Assembly: GCF_040869045.1 (NCBI RefSeq)
Contig: NC_090319.1
Location: forward strand, 228,260,490 to 228,324,489
DNA length: 64,000 bases
DNA from: Eurosta solidaginis
Lineage: Eukaryota; Arthropoda; Insecta; Diptera; Tephritidae
Reading direction: 5' to 3'
Shown here: piece by piece, positions 63,690 through 64,000 of the stretch
How positions within the stretch are numbered: position 1 is the stretch's first letter
Layout: each line of letters starts with the position of its first letter
Position numbers and translations under genes: made by a program
Notes under the pieces: generated by a model
The model's database searches: none
The model's input: the letters and a program-made list of their open reading frames with translations, nothing else
Told to the model about the DNA's origin: nothing

Positions 63690-64000
63690 TTAAGCCGCGA
63701 AAAGGTCTTTTGCGTGGTACACGCCGATTGCCTTGCCTCGAATATCGCCTAGTTCGTACATTGCGTTGCCTATTGCTCTAAGTACAACGCACTTAATTTG
63801 CTTTGGGGCAAGTTTCACATTAAAATTGTCAATTTTGGAACTTTGTTTAAAATTACGGCGGTATACCATCTGCCCTACATTGAATGCTACTTCCCTGCTT
63901 CTCAGGTTGTATGTCTTCTTACTCCTTTCGTGTGCTAACTTAAGTTCTTGCATGATTTTTTCTCTGAGAATGTGCAGCCTGTCCTGCGTCGTTCCTACTT
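63690..64000 (-). pseudogene. gypsy integrase C-terminus, CsRn1/Kabuki-like, cut by window edge
   Basis: The minus frame is open to the right edge: VGTTQDRLHILREKIMQELK, TYNLRSREVAFNVGQMVYRR, FNVKLAPKQIKCVVLRAIGN, YELGDIRGKAIGVYHAKDLF, stop at 63690. 'YNLR.R...F.VGQ.V.RRN', then 'KLAP..IKC' and 'YEL.D..GK..G.YH.KDL' is the C-terminal module of a gypsy integrase in the CsRn1/Kabuki group. It is intact as far as visible; the rest lies outside the window. Confidence 0.7.

Overview
This window looks like transposon-dominated nuclear DNA from a higher dipteran, most likely a tephritid fruit fly. The basis is AT-rich sequence, DINE-1/Helentron-like repeats carrying (GTCY)n runs, a tRNA-derived SINE of a type I associate with tephritids, and a mix of Ty3/gypsy, BEL/Pao, Jockey, I, R1/LOA-like and RTE-like LINEs, Penelope and DNA transposons. 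The species assignment is inference. I recognise no ordinary cellular gene, rRNA, functional tRNA or CRISPR array. Almost every long reading frame belongs to a mobile element, and most are broken.

Layout. 0-2.2 kb: a decayed Harbinger transposase (-), a solo LTR with 4-bp target duplication (779-1399) and an inverted-repeat region. 2.2-4.8 kb: the 5' part of an R1/LOA-like LINE (-) abutting an RTE-like LINE 3' part (+). 4.8-9.7 kb: a Ty3/gypsy internal region (+), cut by a 5'-truncated Jockey LINE (9678-11422); the two reading frames are fused. 11.4-12.2 kb: a Penelope RT fragment with a perfect 28-bp inverted repeat. 12.3-18.05 kb: a DINE-1-like element interrupted by a Harbinger-type MITE and by a 3.4-kb DNA transposon encoding a two-exon protein. 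18-20 kb: Penelope endonuclease remnants, a MITE end, a tRNA SINE and a large palindrome. 20.2-22.3 kb: a second DINE-1-like family with 152-bp tandem units. 23-25.5 kb: a ZMYM1-like hAT transposase remnant split by a hAT MITE with an exact 8-bp target duplication.

26.3-43.8 kb: a strongly nested block bounded by two hAT-like ends. It holds an mdg1/412-like gypsy element (-) with a 1156-bp tandem duplication at its 3' side, an RTE fragment, tRNA-like MITEs, another DINE-1-like copy, a hAT C-terminal remnant and a second copy of the two-exon transposon invaded by Penelope. 43.8-53.9 kb: an I-clade LINE ORF1 (-) split by a BEL/Pao element (45331-53438, TSD ACCAA). The BEL is itself split by a DINE-1-like element (48756-51601), which contains a SINE with a 13-bp target duplication. 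53.9-60 kb: an Osvaldo-like gypsy element (-) with a 1.18-kb 3' LTR and a clear polypurine tract; I found no matching 5' LTR. 60-63.7 kb: noncoding, partly TG-biased. 63.7-64 kb: the integrase C-terminus of another gypsy element leaving the window.

Most unusual structures. (1) Four tandem stem-loops in the 3' LTR near 54.05-54.19 kb share a 9-nt loop but have different, complementary stems. (2) The sub-terminal inverted repeats of DINE-1-like copies differ between copies yet change in concert at the two ends of each copy. (3) Other points are the two-exon gene of the CACTGG-ended transposon, the PHD finger at the start of the BEL gag, and the chimeric integrase-reverse transcriptase ORF.
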